This document shows, one piece after another, positions 12,301 to 27,300 of a stretch of 64,000 bases of DNA. The translations under genes and the position numbers were made by a program. Numbering within the stretch: position 1 is the first letter of the stretch; each line of letters opens with the position of its first letter. Below the pieces are notes generated by a model. That model had not been told where the DNA came from. It ran no database searches and was given only the letters and a program-made list of their open reading frames with translations. Origin of the DNA: Enoplolaimus lenunculus (lineage: Eukaryota; Nematoda; Enoplea; Enoplida; Thoracostomopsidae); NCBI GenBank assembly GCA_030248215.1, contig JASANG010001604.1:124001-188000 (forward strand), written 5' to 3'.

Positions 12301-15300
12301 AAGGTGTCTTGAGTTGGAGATGCACAGGCAAAACACCAGTCCTGCAACTGCACGGGTTGTGCAGGGGTGTCGGCTGCCTACGAACATCGGTACACCCCTT
12401 CGCACAGCTAAACAATGTATTCTGCATCATTAAGGCATTCTATGTTAAGAAATTTTTCCTTCTCTGCTAAATTGTTCGTACCTCTTTTACTATCAGTTAC
12501 TGGTTGCAGGGTTGTAAAATGCTTAAATACAATTTTCGTTGCTAAATGAAGGGAAATTGCTCTTCGAGTATTAAGGCATTGGTTGCATTGAATATTGTGC
12601 GTTATATGAACACAAGGGCCCATGTATAGAACAGGACCGGAACAGTGGTGTAAGCATATTACTACGCGTAAGCCTAAGCCTAAGCCTAAGGCCGAAGCGT
12701 AAGGGTGAGCCTATTCCTAAGCCTAAGACTAAGCCTAAGCCTAAGCCAAAAGCTAGTCTATAGCTTAACTTGACAATATTACAGCCCTGCAGGAAAACGT
12801 TCCGGCCCAACATGGGCCAACACAAGTATTTCTTGATTGCCTGATTTGGCGGAAAATTGTTTAAAAACTCTGTTCTCTAATACACCGGCTAGTTGTCATA
12901 TCTGCAAAATATGTTTTCTGATACGGACGGGAACTGTTGCGAAAACATTTTGTCGTTTCGATGCTTTTTTTAATATCCACTGAAGGAAATTGTTCCATAC
13001 ATATGTAAAATTCCACTAGGTCAATATAATAATTTGGTCAGTCAAATACCAGATTAAAGCATATGCAAGTTTAGACAAATAATAAATAGATTTCGTAATC
13101 CGGGCTTTGAGAACAATTCGACGCAATTTTTGTTGTTAAATACGTAGGCTTAAAACACCTGCCCAGATGCCGCGCCGTAAATTAAGGCGATTATAATGCG
13201 GTTTTAATTAACAGCGGAAATCTTGCTTAACTATTAAAACGCTTGAAATGTGGATAAAATTAGTTTATACCATCTTGGAGAAAATACCATCTTGGAGGAA
13301 AATTGCAAATATCGACTTAGGGTCAAGGGTATATATTTCTGAATTTTGATTCGTTGATCTTTGAGGTGTATTTCGGAATTTTGAATCGCTGAGCTCTTAG
13401 GTGCAGTTGTGACAGAAATGTAAATACTGGCCAGGTTAATTTTTGCAAGACAAGGTATTAACGGAATAAATCGATCTATTTTTACTTTGAAGTGTATGTG
13501 CGGATCTAAAAGCGATCCTATGCTTGGCATCGCATCCGTCGTCGAATCCAAGCAAACTTAAGTTTTACTTTAGCATCTAATACTATCAGCATTGTCTGGC
13601 TTCTTGCTCACTTCGCCTGTGGGACCCCTTGATTCGCCGCTGCTGAAGGGTCTGGACTTTGGTCAGTGGAGGGTGTTGGCATGATAGTTTCACATTTGAT
13701 TACAGCAGTATAGTGAATTAGAATTTGGTCTGTGGGTTTAATTGCCAATGGTTTTCGTTACGGCTGCGCATCCCTCAGACTTAGGTTAAAGTTTCCGAAA
13801 AGTCTTACGTTAGCCTATTAGTTTTTACTTAAACACCTTTCCTTAATAGCCTAGGTCTCTAGGTTCTGCACCTTTACTCTTAAACGGAGAGGTATTGTAC
13901 AAGAGGCAAATATTTTAACACAATATGCAAATACGAGGTCAAGTGTAATCCGATTCTGAAAGGTTGAGCATTTTAATGCAATTAATCTTGTTACAGCGTT
14001 TCAAACAAAGGTGTGAAATGATTAATAACACAAAATGCAATCTTACCGGTTCATATCCCGTGGTGACAAGCGTACAAACGAGCTTTTTGCAAATGAAAAC
14101 AATTATTTACGTATTATGTAAAGTATTGACACATCTAATATGTAAAAGTGGCGTATGTATTTGAGCAAAAATTAGCATATCTTAATAAAATTAACAAATT
14201 GCTGGTCATCTACGTACGCTTAGCATAGCGCTAGAAATGAAGCATATGGTATTTAGAATAAAATTCAGTTTAGTTATCATGAATACAGGGGTGCATAGGA
14301 TACAGGAAGTAATTTCAGACGTTGAAATTATCGAAGCGCTTTAGGCTCGCAGATGTCAGGTAACATCGATAATTTTTAAAACATCAGCTTTCGAATCTTA
14401 TCGGCCAAAAATGGTTCCTTTTCATTCGAGATTGTGAAGATACGAATAGCTTTACACATTGCGGTCTTCATTATTCCCAGGTGTTAGTGGAATCAGCGGC
14501 TCAAACTTTGTTCCATACATGTCCAATACATATTGCTCATGCTATCCTGGTAAGCGTTACTCTCACTCGGACAACAGCTCGTTCGGCAAACGGTAATTGA
14601 ATAACTTTCTGTGGGAGTTACGAGTAGGTTTATTTAAAATCGTGTAAAAACGCTTTTTATTCGTTTCTTCAGAAATTTCGGGAGAGCATACAGTTCCTAC
14701 CTTTCTTCAAAGAAATTGTTTCCTTACAAATTTGACTGTTTGCCCAATGTGACGTTGGCCGAGTGAAACTGCGCGGCTGGTGATGTTTGAATGAAGGTAC
14801 AGTTTGATGTTTTTTAATTTCAGAGACTTGAGCGAAAATTATTTGTCAACGATGTCTGTCGAAGTGTTTGAAGGTCCACAGAAACTGAAAAATTTGTTAG
14901 TTTTGCGATTGTTTATTTGCAAATTTAAGCTTTAATTATTTGGGTTTGTAACAGAATACAGCATTTTAGTGCTGAAATTAGTAATTTAAACTTTATGAGA
15001 ATATACGACAAACCAACAGCTAAAGGTATAACTTGTTCAAAAGGTTGTTGTCCATCTTATACAAGCTTGAGGCTTAGCCCGAGGCTGATCCAGAAATTTT
15101 TAAAGGAGAGCATCGTGAGCTACAATAGTTGAAAAATACTCATGAGCGAAGGCAGCAAGACACCGAATGCCATTTTAGTGCTAACACCGTAATACAAAAT
15201 ATCGGTTTTTATACTGTTGGGGGACCTAGGCGGGTGTGACCCTCTCCCATCGCATTCGGCAGTGATATAAGGCTGGGTCAAGTCTAAGCCAAAGCGTATG

Positions 15301-18300
15301 TTATGCCAAAATTTAAAAACCTTCTAAAACTGTGGAAGGAAAGTTCGCAACAGCCTGTGTTAACCGATATATAGCTAAACCAAACTAACTGCAATTGGTT
15401 GTCATTTTAGTGGAGTTTTTTTCGCAGTTGATCCAATGTTCTTAAATGGCTTTACGCATACCGGCAGTATGCATTCTTGAACAAAATAGCGGCTGTTGTT
15501 ATATCGCAAACCTATCCAAAAACGGTTCTTGTATGATTTTTTCCTCTTAGTTTAGGCTTAGGCCTAGGAAAAGCGTAAGCTCAAACGTAACCATTTGAAT
15601 ACGTTTTTTCCTAAGCCTCAAATTAAGCCTAACCGTAAGCCTAAGCTTTAACTTTAACTGTGGGGAAGTGTATATAAAAGCCCTCAAAACGGTTTCGCTA
15701 TTTTGTAGTTTGCTTCTTGTCAAGAGTAATAGTGATGTTTTGAGTTGTTTGCAAAGTACATTTCTAGCCTTTCGCAATAATAACTGATCATGAATTCCAT
15801 AAATAAGCCTGCGACCTCTAACTTTGACCCGAAGTCTCAACTGCGTATACAAACCGATCACCAGTTAGTAATAGGTTCTCAAACTAGCGAACTGCTGCGG
15901 ATATGCAACTTAAAAGCCGAGCCAAAAAAGGGCAAGTCTTTAGTTAAACATTGGCCAAATTTCCAAGCTAATGACAGTATGGTTCATTAGTGACAACAAA
16001 GCCTATCACAAATGGATGATAGATGCTAACAGACATTTGAGAATGGCGACTCCAGTTGCTCAGCTGATCCATCTTATATATTCTTGTTGCAGGCAACTTG
16101 ATCACAATTTCCTTACATGCATCGATGACGATTCCTTACGATTTCAAACCCGTATGGAGATATTGTGAGTTCAACACAATAGTTTAACAAAATAGCTTAG
16201 TTTAGTTTTTTTCAACCTTGGGTTACTGTACACTTTCAAATTCAGTAAATGCCATCTTTTTTAAAATAAGCTAGAAATGAAGCAGCATTTACAGATTTAC
16301 TATCGAAATTACGCGATAATATTGCGCTGAAAATTTTTCGTTTTAACGTTCATGTTAGACACATTTTGAGAACTAAACCAATAACAACTGCCCCAACACC
16401 AAAAGACAATCAAATTCTACCGAGACCTGAGTGGAAGGTTAATTTTCAAATTTTCAGCCGGAGGCGGAGAAATGCCCCAGTGTTGTATCCTGCTGTTATG
16501 CGCTCTCGCACTTGCATTATTACATCAGCCAATGAGAAAGCGTCTGCGATAAATTCAGTGAACTTGCATGATTATTCACACTCACACATATGAACTAAAT
16601 TTTTAGCAATGATTCTTAATGGATTATTTGCAGCTGCATGCGTTTGGAACAGGATGTTGGACAAAACTTGAAAATGCAAGTTGCAGCTCCATGTTCTCGC
16701 AGCAAAAACTTGCACATTTTAATAGGGCTTAAGTTTGATGGATTTAGAGACGGCACATCGTATTTGAAAACTAACAGTTCCTGACGTATAACTTGTGTTT
16801 AAAAATTTCAGAACGCTCAACCATAACAACCTCACGACACTCGGTGAAGATTTGTTCATACGAATGCGAAGCTTACGAGTACTGTAAGATTTTTGAACGA
16901 TTCTTTCTTTGAATTGAAGTCCATAACTATTAATTGTGCAATGCTGATAATTATAAACCCTCAGACGAGTTCGCTTAACGATACGTGTAATAAAATTGAT
17001 TGACTGTGTCGCTCAAGTTTGTAGGGTTTAACGCAACCGCCAAATTCCCTGTTGTGATTTTGGTTAAGAGATTTTTAGGAACTGTTAGGGACTCGAGTAA
17101 TAGCGACGACTAATATTCATTTTGCATCTGCAGAGGATACTTTCCTGTTTACGGTTTGTTATTATATTTTCACCATGTTATTTGGATTCGATGTCCTTCT
17201 TTTCTATATTGTTTCTTTTGGACACAACTGACTTGCACCGAAGCATCTTTGTGGATTACCTTGTCCGTTAATTTTTTATTCAATACAGTTAATGCGGGTT
17301 GTCTGGGTATCCGTACGCCATTCTTCTGCTTTGATCTATTTTATGGACTCTAATAGGGCTTATGGAACCTATCCACTAACAGATTCTAATTAGGAATACA
17401 GACTCCTATTGATTGGATTCAATATATTTACCCTTCTTGGCTTACTGCAGTAGTATACAAGATGTGTTTTCGCAGTGCCGGAGTTAGCACCCTATATATG
17501 AAAACCTGGGAGAGACCTCGCATACAACGGTCTGCTCAAAAAATGTCATAATCGATAATATTAGCAGTTACCTGTTGAGTTGGCTTTAAATGCTAAAATT
17601 TATTGTCTCTTTTTGCTCGATTACGTTTGTAATAAAATTTCGCCATTTCTTGAATTTCGGAGTGCTTCTAATTGACATTATCGGAAACCCCTAAAACACT
17701 TGGCACACCACTGCCTTTTCGGCTTTTTGATTTCGAATAAATTTACATGCTAGCAATTTTAGTTTTGGTAAATTTATATATTAGTAACCTTAAGTTTGTG
17801 ATATTTGACGTTTCTGATGGTACCAAATTTTGGTTAAATTCAATTGTTGCAACATAATCGTTGCAGATACGATATATATCAGATTTTTTGAAATTTTGCA
17901 AAATTTAGCTTCTGTATTAATAATTGCAACCTGTCAAATCAAATTGACACTGATACTTGTTGGATGGCACGCGACGACTAAATGCAATGCACAAATTCAA
18001 GTTGGGCAACAGAAAAAACAGCAAAAATTAAACAGAAATAATACATTTCTTTACGTATTAACGTTAATTGTGTGAGACATCCGTAATTACACACATGTGC
18101 AAAAATGTTTTAAAATGTAATTTTTGGTGCGAGCAATATTCACAAGTAGGCGTGTATGAATGGGGCCGGTGGTTCCCTGGCAGAACTTTTTAACAAAACT
18201 GAAAAGGTCCTTTTAATTTTTTATCTTTGTGCCAGCAAAGGTGCGTTTGGTTTCTCGTTCGCTTAGCTAGCGAGGTTTTTTTCCTGTATATATTTCCATC

Positions 18301-21300
18301 TTTCCTGTCAAAAATTTCTGGACCCGCCGCTGTTGACACAATGCCGAAAATAGTTTGCAACGTAATGTATTAGTAACGCCTATTTAGGGATGATATATAT
18401 CTGCAATTCTGCGCACACTATTTCATTTCATCAAAACTGTTTCAGCGATTGTTTTTATTGTATTTAAAACACCTTTCAAGGTCGATATGGTAATTATCAT
18501 TTTCTCAAAGCAGGAAAAACTGTAGCGTAGATGCCATTATCGGATTTAGTTAGGAAATCTTTTTAACTTCGCCGCCATAAATATTGAAACGGTCTTTGTT
18601 TCCCCATGGAGCTTAATATCTACGGTTATTTCGGTAATTCAAATTTTAGTTCCTGTCGTGTAGTGACAACGACCTAAGACTAAAGCCGTTACAGATGATA
18701 ACGTTGTGGATTTAGATTAAATAGTAAAATTTAATAAATCAAATTAAAATTGTTAGTTCAAAAAACAGAGTAAGCAGTCAATCAATGGTACAGGCATAAT
18801 TTTGGAAAATAAAAACCTTGTTTCAATTGAGATATAAAACGTGTAAAAATGCCTTTCTTTTCTTATTTCTCTCTGAACTTTGGAGGGGGGGGGGGTAAAA
18901 ACTGAGCTTGCGCTATTCTCGTAAATCGCTATACACAGTCAATGTACAGTGTAAAGCCTGTGTTAAAACTGCTTATCGTTATTTCTAAGTAATCGTAGCC
19001 AAAAATAATCAGTATGAAACCGTTGTCGGTACAGTTTTTAAAAAGCAATGAATTTCTATGAGTGACGTCAACCTAAAATACTGTATTGTAAAAAAATATT
19101 TTTATCAGTCTTCTAAGCGGCTGCTAAACAATCTCCTCATCGGTGTTGGCTGTTATTGGCGAACGTCGTTCTAAACCGACACACGACTTACAGAATGATT
19201 CACGACTGTTTGTTCAATTGAAACCCTATAAACCAATAGTCCGGCAAAGTGCCTATTTTTCGTATTAGGCCAGCACAGGGCTAGAATAATTCACGATCTT
19301 CGTACATTGAAACCTAAAAATAAGTTAATAGCCCGTGAAAGTGCCTGTTTTTTTGCATTTCTCCCTTGATCCGTTGTAGAAATACTGCGTAAAAACCCGG
19401 CCGGCAATTGTTTCAAAAATAATAACTTTTACTGTGTTGGTGTTATAATTTGATAAAATGTAATTACAGAAAGCAATCGTTTGCTGTTTCCAGGCGACTT
19501 GCAAACAATCCGTTGGTTTGTGATTGTGATTTGGTTTGGTTAACGAAATGGCTACGACACAATCAGCGACTCGCATTGAACGCAAAATGTCGTCAACCGT
19601 TGTATTTTCGTGATCGAAACGTTGCAGATTTGCCTATTGCTGAAGCACGATGTCGAAGTATGAGCACCATGTACCCAATCCGGATAGTTGCACGCGACTC
19701 ACGGGTAGCCGCGGGTAAACACTGGTCGAGTCAAATTTGTTTGACATTATTGACGGGGGAAATAATTTTCAAAGTGTGGGTAAAAATTTTTTTGATTCTT
19801 AACGCACATAGAATTCGGATAACAAACGACAAACGAGCTTTAACTATATAATAACCCTGTGTTATATTGTTTTACTTATAGAATACTGGTGTGTTTTATT
19901 ACTGGTATTAAACGATAACCGGAACTCTGCTATCACTCCACCAAAAAATCGAACGTATTTTTGCATTTATATGTTGTGTCATTCAACAAATTGTAAACTT
20001 TACAACTTTAAAAGACGGTGAAATTTATAATTTTCGATGATTTTTTCCGCAAAAATGTACAAAAACATTCCAGCTTCGCGTTTAAAGTAAACTGATTTTT
20101 GAGTGTTAAGCACTGTCTAACTTTCCAGTGGAATCTTGCCATATAATCATCGATTTTCAGTGCATCGGAATTTCTCGAAAGCCGCCGCCGGAATTATCCT
20201 GACCACAATTTTATGCCCAAGCGTATGAGAGCGCGCGCCGCTCACTTATGCTTGGCAGATCATTGACCCGGATAACCTTCGAGTCATGCCCGTAGCCAGC
20301 TTACCGTGCAAGGGAGATGAGCGTTTTTCACGAGGGGCATACAAGAGCTTTTTATGACTTAGAAGGAAGGTTGAGATTTTTCCGTGGGATAAATTTTTAA
20401 TCAAGTAATTTTTGAATTCTTTACTTGCGGAGATTTTGAAAAAACTAAAGAATAAACTATAACTAGACTAATGAAAAATTTTTAAATGTCACAATTTCGC
20501 TGTTTTTATGTAGGTATGTCTCACCGCCAACCCCTGTTCTGCAGGATGGTGGCCTGGCCAGTTCCATCTGTCAGACTCAGTTTTAGGCTAAGGTTTACCA
20601 AAACATTCCGGGACTAAATTTGCATTATTGGGCAAAGTGTTGTGAATAAGTACGTAATTAAATTTATTTCTGAGATCGTATTCTCAAGTGTGTGTAGCAC
20701 GTATCACCAGTTGATGATAGGTCGTGTAACTTTCGAACCGTTATTATTGAGGCTCGCAATTCAGCACATTTTTTGGGTATGACTTGCTCTACTCCTGTAC
20801 CAGTTTTGAGTTGAACAACTGCAATATTTGGTTAGTTTAAAAACCTATTATTAACTGATGATAATTGCTGTATACATTTGAAAATATGGACCCTGGTTGC
20901 AGGTATGAATCGCCGCCAATTGACACGATGTGCTGACGTTAGCGTCTGTCCACCAATGTGTTTATGTACCGAAACGACAATAAACTGTCGCGACAAAGGT
21001 CTAACACGTGTGCCGCCAAATTTGGCAAAACAAACTACCGAACTGTAAGTGATCGTTAAACGTATCACAATTTTAAAATTTACTCAGTAAAAATTTAAAA
21101 TCTTAATTCGATTCAAAGTGTCATTGGTCCCCCATATCAGATTATCTATAACCTAATGTATGTTTGTCGGTTATAGCGGAAGTTCAAACGTACATGCGCA
21201 TTAATTTTTGTTCCAGGAGACTCGAACGAAACAGGATTTCGTCCGTTGGATCACAAACATTTTCGGAATTGAAGCAGTTACGGCGATTGTACGTTCGGGT

Positions 21301-24300
21301 CGTAATTATTTTTAAATTTATTTTTAATTCTTATTGTCGTGCTAACAAATCCGTCGGACTCCAGTGTCAAACTCTTATACCTTAGCAATGATGATAAACC
21401 GGTTCTCATTGGAGAGTCTGGTAATAAAATTCTAGCTTAAAGTTAGATATGTAAACAGCGCAACGGTTAGTTTCCCCTACCTCACTAGGAAGGCCTTGCC
21501 ACATCCCTAGGAGCCCTCACTCAGATGGGCTCAACGAATGTCGCAAAACTTTGACCAATTTCTCGTTATTTCAATAGTGTTAGGTCAGCCGTTCAAAGAC
21601 TATATCGAATCTGGAACGGTAGCTAATTGTTTTTAACTAAAGCATATTGTAAGTATTTTTATCATGAGTGTGGTATCAGTAAACGGCATATGGGTCTTGG
21701 GGAACAACAGGAACGAGATACGGGACTCAGTGAATCGCTACGAAACTGACTAGCTCCATGACCGATCTTACCGCTTCCGAACGCATGAATAATGAAGCCG
21801 CCGAGCTTATATAACCCCCAAATTTGGAAGTTTACCAACTGAATTGTACAGAAATACGTTGGGCTTTTCGATCGCTTTGTCAGAGGACACAAAACTTGAA
21901 AGTTTCTTATGGGTTCTAATACAAAAGGCGTCTAGCTACTCGTAATTTCTTGGGAGAATCCTTTTAACAGTTGTTGAGTTAGCCATACGGAATTTGATAT
22001 TTTACGCTAATTTGTGCGAAATAACTGCTGTATTTTGTTTCAGAGATTTAAGTAACAATTTAATATCGGATATTGCGTCGGATGCATTTGATGGATTGGA
22101 TTCATTGACTTCGTTGTAAGTTGCAGCTTCTGGGGCTCGTATTCTCAACTGTGTGTAATACTTATTACAAGTTGGTAATAGGTCGCATAACTTTGCATTC
22201 CATAAAGGGAATGATTTAGAATTATGCATACTTTTATTAGCTCACCTGTATGGCTAGAATACCGAATTTCAAATTCCTAGCAGTTGTGGTTTCGCTGTTA
22301 GAAATCCTCTCACAGGCTAGCGATAGGTACTACATACATTTGTGAATATGGGCTCACGCCTTCAAATTCGGACACCTTTTTACGGCATTGACGGTTTTGA
22401 GCAGTTAATCTTTGGTTATTGTTGTAATATTCTACAGACGCTTAGGTTTGCTAGACCTCGAGATTTAAGCTTTTAACGGCGAATGTAAACCTTTCCCGTG
22501 ATTAGGAGCTGTCTTAAATTTCGGTTCAATTAATGTGGAACGTATATTTTTTTCGTGTTTAGGAAGTTTCAGCTAAAGATATCTTTATATATTTCCAAGT
22601 GGTAGGTATATTATGCATTGGTATTAACCCTTTCACTCATAGAGTATACTATGAGCAACTAAATACAATAATGTACGAGCAATACACACACTGTGAGATG
22701 TGTTAACCATTTATAACATATATGCGCAGAGTAAAATCTCCACAAGACGTGAGAGCCTCCTCGGACTTGAGCGTCAAGCTCCTATAGCTCAGTGGTCATC
22801 GCAAACGCCTCCCACCCGTGAGACTGGGGATCCAATGTCACCTTGAAATTACATGTCACGTGAAATTACAAATATTCATGTGAGAAAGGGTTAAAATTTG
22901 AATCTAGTTGTTTACATTATGCAGTTTTAATATTAGTGCGTGTTTTGTATATTTTAGGGTGTTATATGGAAATAAAATAGTCGAGCTGCCCCGTGGAATA
23001 TTCGACGGACTCAGGCATTTACAGCTGCTTCTGTTGAATGCAAATCAAATCCAATGTATTCGAACTGATGCGTTCAAAGATTTAGAGAGCTTAAATTTGT
23101 TGTGAGCCATTCGAATTATTTGTTCATTATATTCGAAAGATTACTGTATCATGATTTTACTAAAACGATGAATGTAACTTTGCAAGGTGGAGTCTGAGTA
23201 GAGTACTGGGACATCGAAGCCCTAACCCTGTGTGCGAGATGGAATCCCAAGAGTTGCGTATTAACCAAAGGTGCAGCAGCCTATAGAAATATAGATGGCA
23301 AACACGCGAACGCGAGCGAGAAGCCAAATAACCAAGAATAACACTATGCTTAATGCGAATTGCATCGATATGGCAGATCGGTTTTGTCAAGCCTTTCTGG
23401 TACCCGGCCTCCTGAAGGGGGCTAATAGTTTGGGGAAGCCGCAGCACTGCGTAGATTTGTTAGTTGAACTGGAAATTTTTACATTTGTGGCGGTTCCCTT
23501 AAAATGAAACCCAAAAACTGTATTGAGAAACGGATCAATATTGAGACCAACAAATCTGTGAACAAAGAAACTACTTTTCGATTTGGCAGTCGGCGAACAA
23601 AATTTACTTTTATATATTTGAGGAAGAAAACTCTATTTATTAAGTTTTTTTATATACTTTAAAATTTAACAGCCCGCTAGAGTCGGTAAATTAAAATAAT
23701 TATTTGTTATTGCCAGATATTGTTTTTATAGATCACTGTACGATAATCGAATCAGATCCATACAAAACGGAACGTTTGATAATTTGTCAAATTTGCAAAC
23801 AATGTATGCAATAGTTTTAGTGTATATAATAACTATTCCGGATAATCAAATACGTCGTCTTGATAAGCTAGGATATCGCTAACGTATTTGGTGCAAAAGA
23901 CTGTAAGCATTGCGCCCGTGAATTTACCGTGTCTAAAACCTTTGAACATAACTGAATTTTTGTACAGTTTATTTAGTGCTTTTAATAAAAAAACACAAAC
24001 TGAAAGGTTAAGTGTTAGCACTGGGTTTGGCTTTTGCGAGACAGAAATGTACAAGAGCCATTTACGAGTTATATTTGATAAAAAAACCTTACAAGCTTTT
24101 TACTAATTGATATTTTAAGGCATCTAGCGCGCAATCCGCTAATCTGTGATTGCAATCTGCGCTGGTTTGGCGATTATCTACAGCGGCATCGTGCAGAAAC
24201 CAGCGGTGCACGGTGTCATATGCCGCGTCGCGTTAGCAATCAATTGTTAGCTTCACTGCCGCCAAATAAATACCGTTGTAAAGGTAATTAATATTGCAGT

Positions 24301-27300
24301 TTTTATACCTGGAAATTAATAGGTTTGAGACTTTTTATATGTCTTGTCTCTGCAAAACCAACTGGAAATCATATTCGATTGAATAAAATGTTTTTAAAAC
24401 TTTTCTGCACCACGGTTTGAAACACGTTTTTTACAAAAATAGTTTTTATGGTCATGTAATCAAGGTTTATCTGATTGTATCCTTTTCACTTGTTTGGTGA
24501 AAATAATATGTGCCAAAATAAGCTTGTTAATGTTTACCGAAACATTATACGATTTACCGAAATTTTACAAACGAACGAGTTGCCTGAAACAATGCCACAA
24601 TAATTTAGCGAGGTATCCCTGCTAAATATATACATCATTTATTCTATTGCCTATGTTTACAAGGTACCGCTGGATATATATGTTTTCCGTTTCTGTTATT
24701 TTGATCACTGCCTGCTTCGGTTGTTTGTAGTCTTCGTTTACGTTATGTTATAGTACATTAAACACTAATGAGCTGTTGTACACTTCTCACGCACGCTTTT
24801 AAGATTACGATTATGCCAATGGATTAATTTAGAAAAACGCTTACCTAAGCCTAAACCCGAGCCTTAAGCGAACTTTAAGGCTTAACCTCAGATATGGGCA
24901 AGAAGGATACAAGAGCTTTTATGAATACAGGCTCAGAAGCGTATGTGACACGCTACGCAGGATCGTGTATTATTGACCATTCATGTCCGTCGGGATGTTC
25001 GTGTACTGGTAGCATTATTGACTGCAGTCGCCGAGGTCTTACAGATATTCCGAAGAATCTGCCAACATTTGCAACTGAACTGTACGTTTCATTCAAATGT
25101 GTCCTACCGTTAAATTGTTGGGGGGGCGGGTCAGGTTAAAGGCTAATTGTCCACAGAAAGTTTTCCGGATTTGTACACTTCCCGTTGAGTTTTAGTGTTG
25201 ATGCTTATTCAAAGGTTTAGTCTATAGGTACAGGTACGCCTTTTCGTATTTTAGGGCATACGTCGAAACGTAGATGTGAATGTCGGTGAAAGCTTACAAA
25301 AGTCGTTTTCTAAGAACTTTAATTTATTTACGGATATAAATTGTTTGGATTTTTTGCCGCCGCTGATTGCATGAAGTACTTCTCTTCGCCCCTTGTATCA
25401 TTTAAAAGTGTACTCGTTTATTAAACTACCAAATCACCCTGTTGTAGTAGTTTTGTTTTTTTAGGAATTTGAGTGAAAACAAACTTATTACAGTCGACGA
25501 AGGCAACTTTAAGAAAATGATCAATTTGCAGAAAATGTAGGTTAACAATGGGGGACATCGTGTAGGCAACCCCGTGCTATAATATCATAAATACCAGAAC
25601 TGTACCCCATAAGCATACCAAGAAATTCGGAACTGAAACAATTGTTTTAAGTATAACTGTGTTTATTTACTTGACTGGAGCGGATTTATGTTCTATAAAT
25701 TCCTAACCAGAATTTCATTTGAACAGTGAATAAACGTCATTTTAAAGAATTGTTTAGACTTTGGGCTCGACACGTACTTCAGCATGTAAATCTTTCATTT
25801 TTCAACTCACCACAAATTTCGGTATTGGATATATCTCCCTATCCTCTATTTGTATAACGCACCTGATTCTGTTAGTATATAATAATGAATCGATTTCGTT
25901 GTAGAAACTTATCGAAAAACTATATTCGTCGAGTGAAAGACAGCGCTTTTACTGGAGCTCAAAAACTTGATGAACTGTAAGTTATTGCAACTGACTACAT
26001 TTTGTGTAGAATAGAATATATCCGAAGCGCGTGCGTTCTTGCCCGACCTCCCCAATTTATCTGAATGGGGCGTACTTTGTAACAATATTAATAGTTTGAA
26101 CTGAAGTCGCTTCAATTGTATTTTTAAAGGCGCATATTTTTACTGTAATGTTCAAGTGAAAATAAATTAGGTCGGAAACAGAGATGTCGCGCAAAAGCTC
26201 AAAAGCGCGATGGTACGTTAAGTACCGTGTGATAGCGCTCAAGTTGCACACTACTCTCATGGCCATCGAGTGATCATTGGCTGTTGGTAGTATCAAGAAT
26301 CGATGATGACTCGAGGCAAGAGTATGTAACTTGGCTAATTTAACACGGCGCAAAATGTACTTGCGTGAGTTGCGTTTTATTTTAGCAATATTTCACTCCA
26401 CGTTTAGATTTTGTAGAAGTTGCTTGCTTCCATAAAAATAAGGTCATAAACACTGCAAGTGTTCATTTTAAATTAGCTTATCATGATACGAAATTTGAAA
26501 AAATCTGTCCAGTTGACTCATCATGAACGAGGTGGGATGTGGCAAAAACCCAACACATACCACGTACACTATTTTCTGCTCAAAATATACCTGGTTGAGT
26601 ACTCATGAATAAAAAGGTTATTTATCCGGTTTTGGTAGTGTTTGTGTTCCTGTTTTTTATACAGTATCGTGATGTGGTCAAAGCAAAATATTATAATTTT
26701 TAGTGTTTTAAGCTTAAAAGCGTGCCTGGCTTTGGTATTTTTTTGGTCCTACGGTTTTGCCAGCAAATACATGCATTCTGTTTTTGATCCACAATTAAAG
26801 AATTTATTTAGTGACTGAGTTTAGATGCTGTTTGCTCTTTGAATCATACCGTACAAACTTTTAATTCTCAGGCTTCTTACAGGGATAGAAAGAACTTAAT
26901 ATTTTTGTAATTTTGCATCTGCGCCTTCTATATTGTAATATATACTTTTTGTATTGTTTTCAGAGATCTGAGCACAAACAAACTTACTGAAATCCGAAAA
27001 GAAATGTTCAGCGGCCTCGTGGCCCTTCGTACACTGTAAGCTGTTGTGATTTTCGTTGAACGGAGCCGTTTAAGTATTAATAAGTTTTTAAATACTTTCA
27101 AAATGATTATTTAAGATAAGATATTGCTCAAACGTGTAATAGTTTTTTCTGAAAATGTGGAATTAAATGGAAACTTAACTCTATATTTTGCCATTTTAAT
27201 ATAACGTGTTAAGTTGCTTTCGCCAAAAAGCAAAAGTATGTTTTTGGTTATTATCTATTATATAACTAGGCCATCGAAAAATTACGAAATTTTTTAAATT

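Larger units (their letters stand above)
4589..14823 (+). other. Slit intron 4 (10.2 kb) and its contents
   Basis: This intron holds no host coding sequence that I can support. It contains transposon copies at 4729-4973, 8798-8995, 9201-9432, 11766-11975 and 12617-12818, a 34-bp minisatellite near 8141-8279, and a LINE remnant at about 10500-11060. The stretches 5000-8100 and 13000-14800 show only AT-rich sequence without recognised repeats. Long first-third introns often hold enhancers, but nothing in the sequence proves that here. Confidence 0.7.

Noticed and set aside
12571-12825. Gly/Leu/Arg repeat protein ([13 protein letters not shown]) on the minus strand
   Set aside because: It is only the translation of the TTAGGC array of a MITE.
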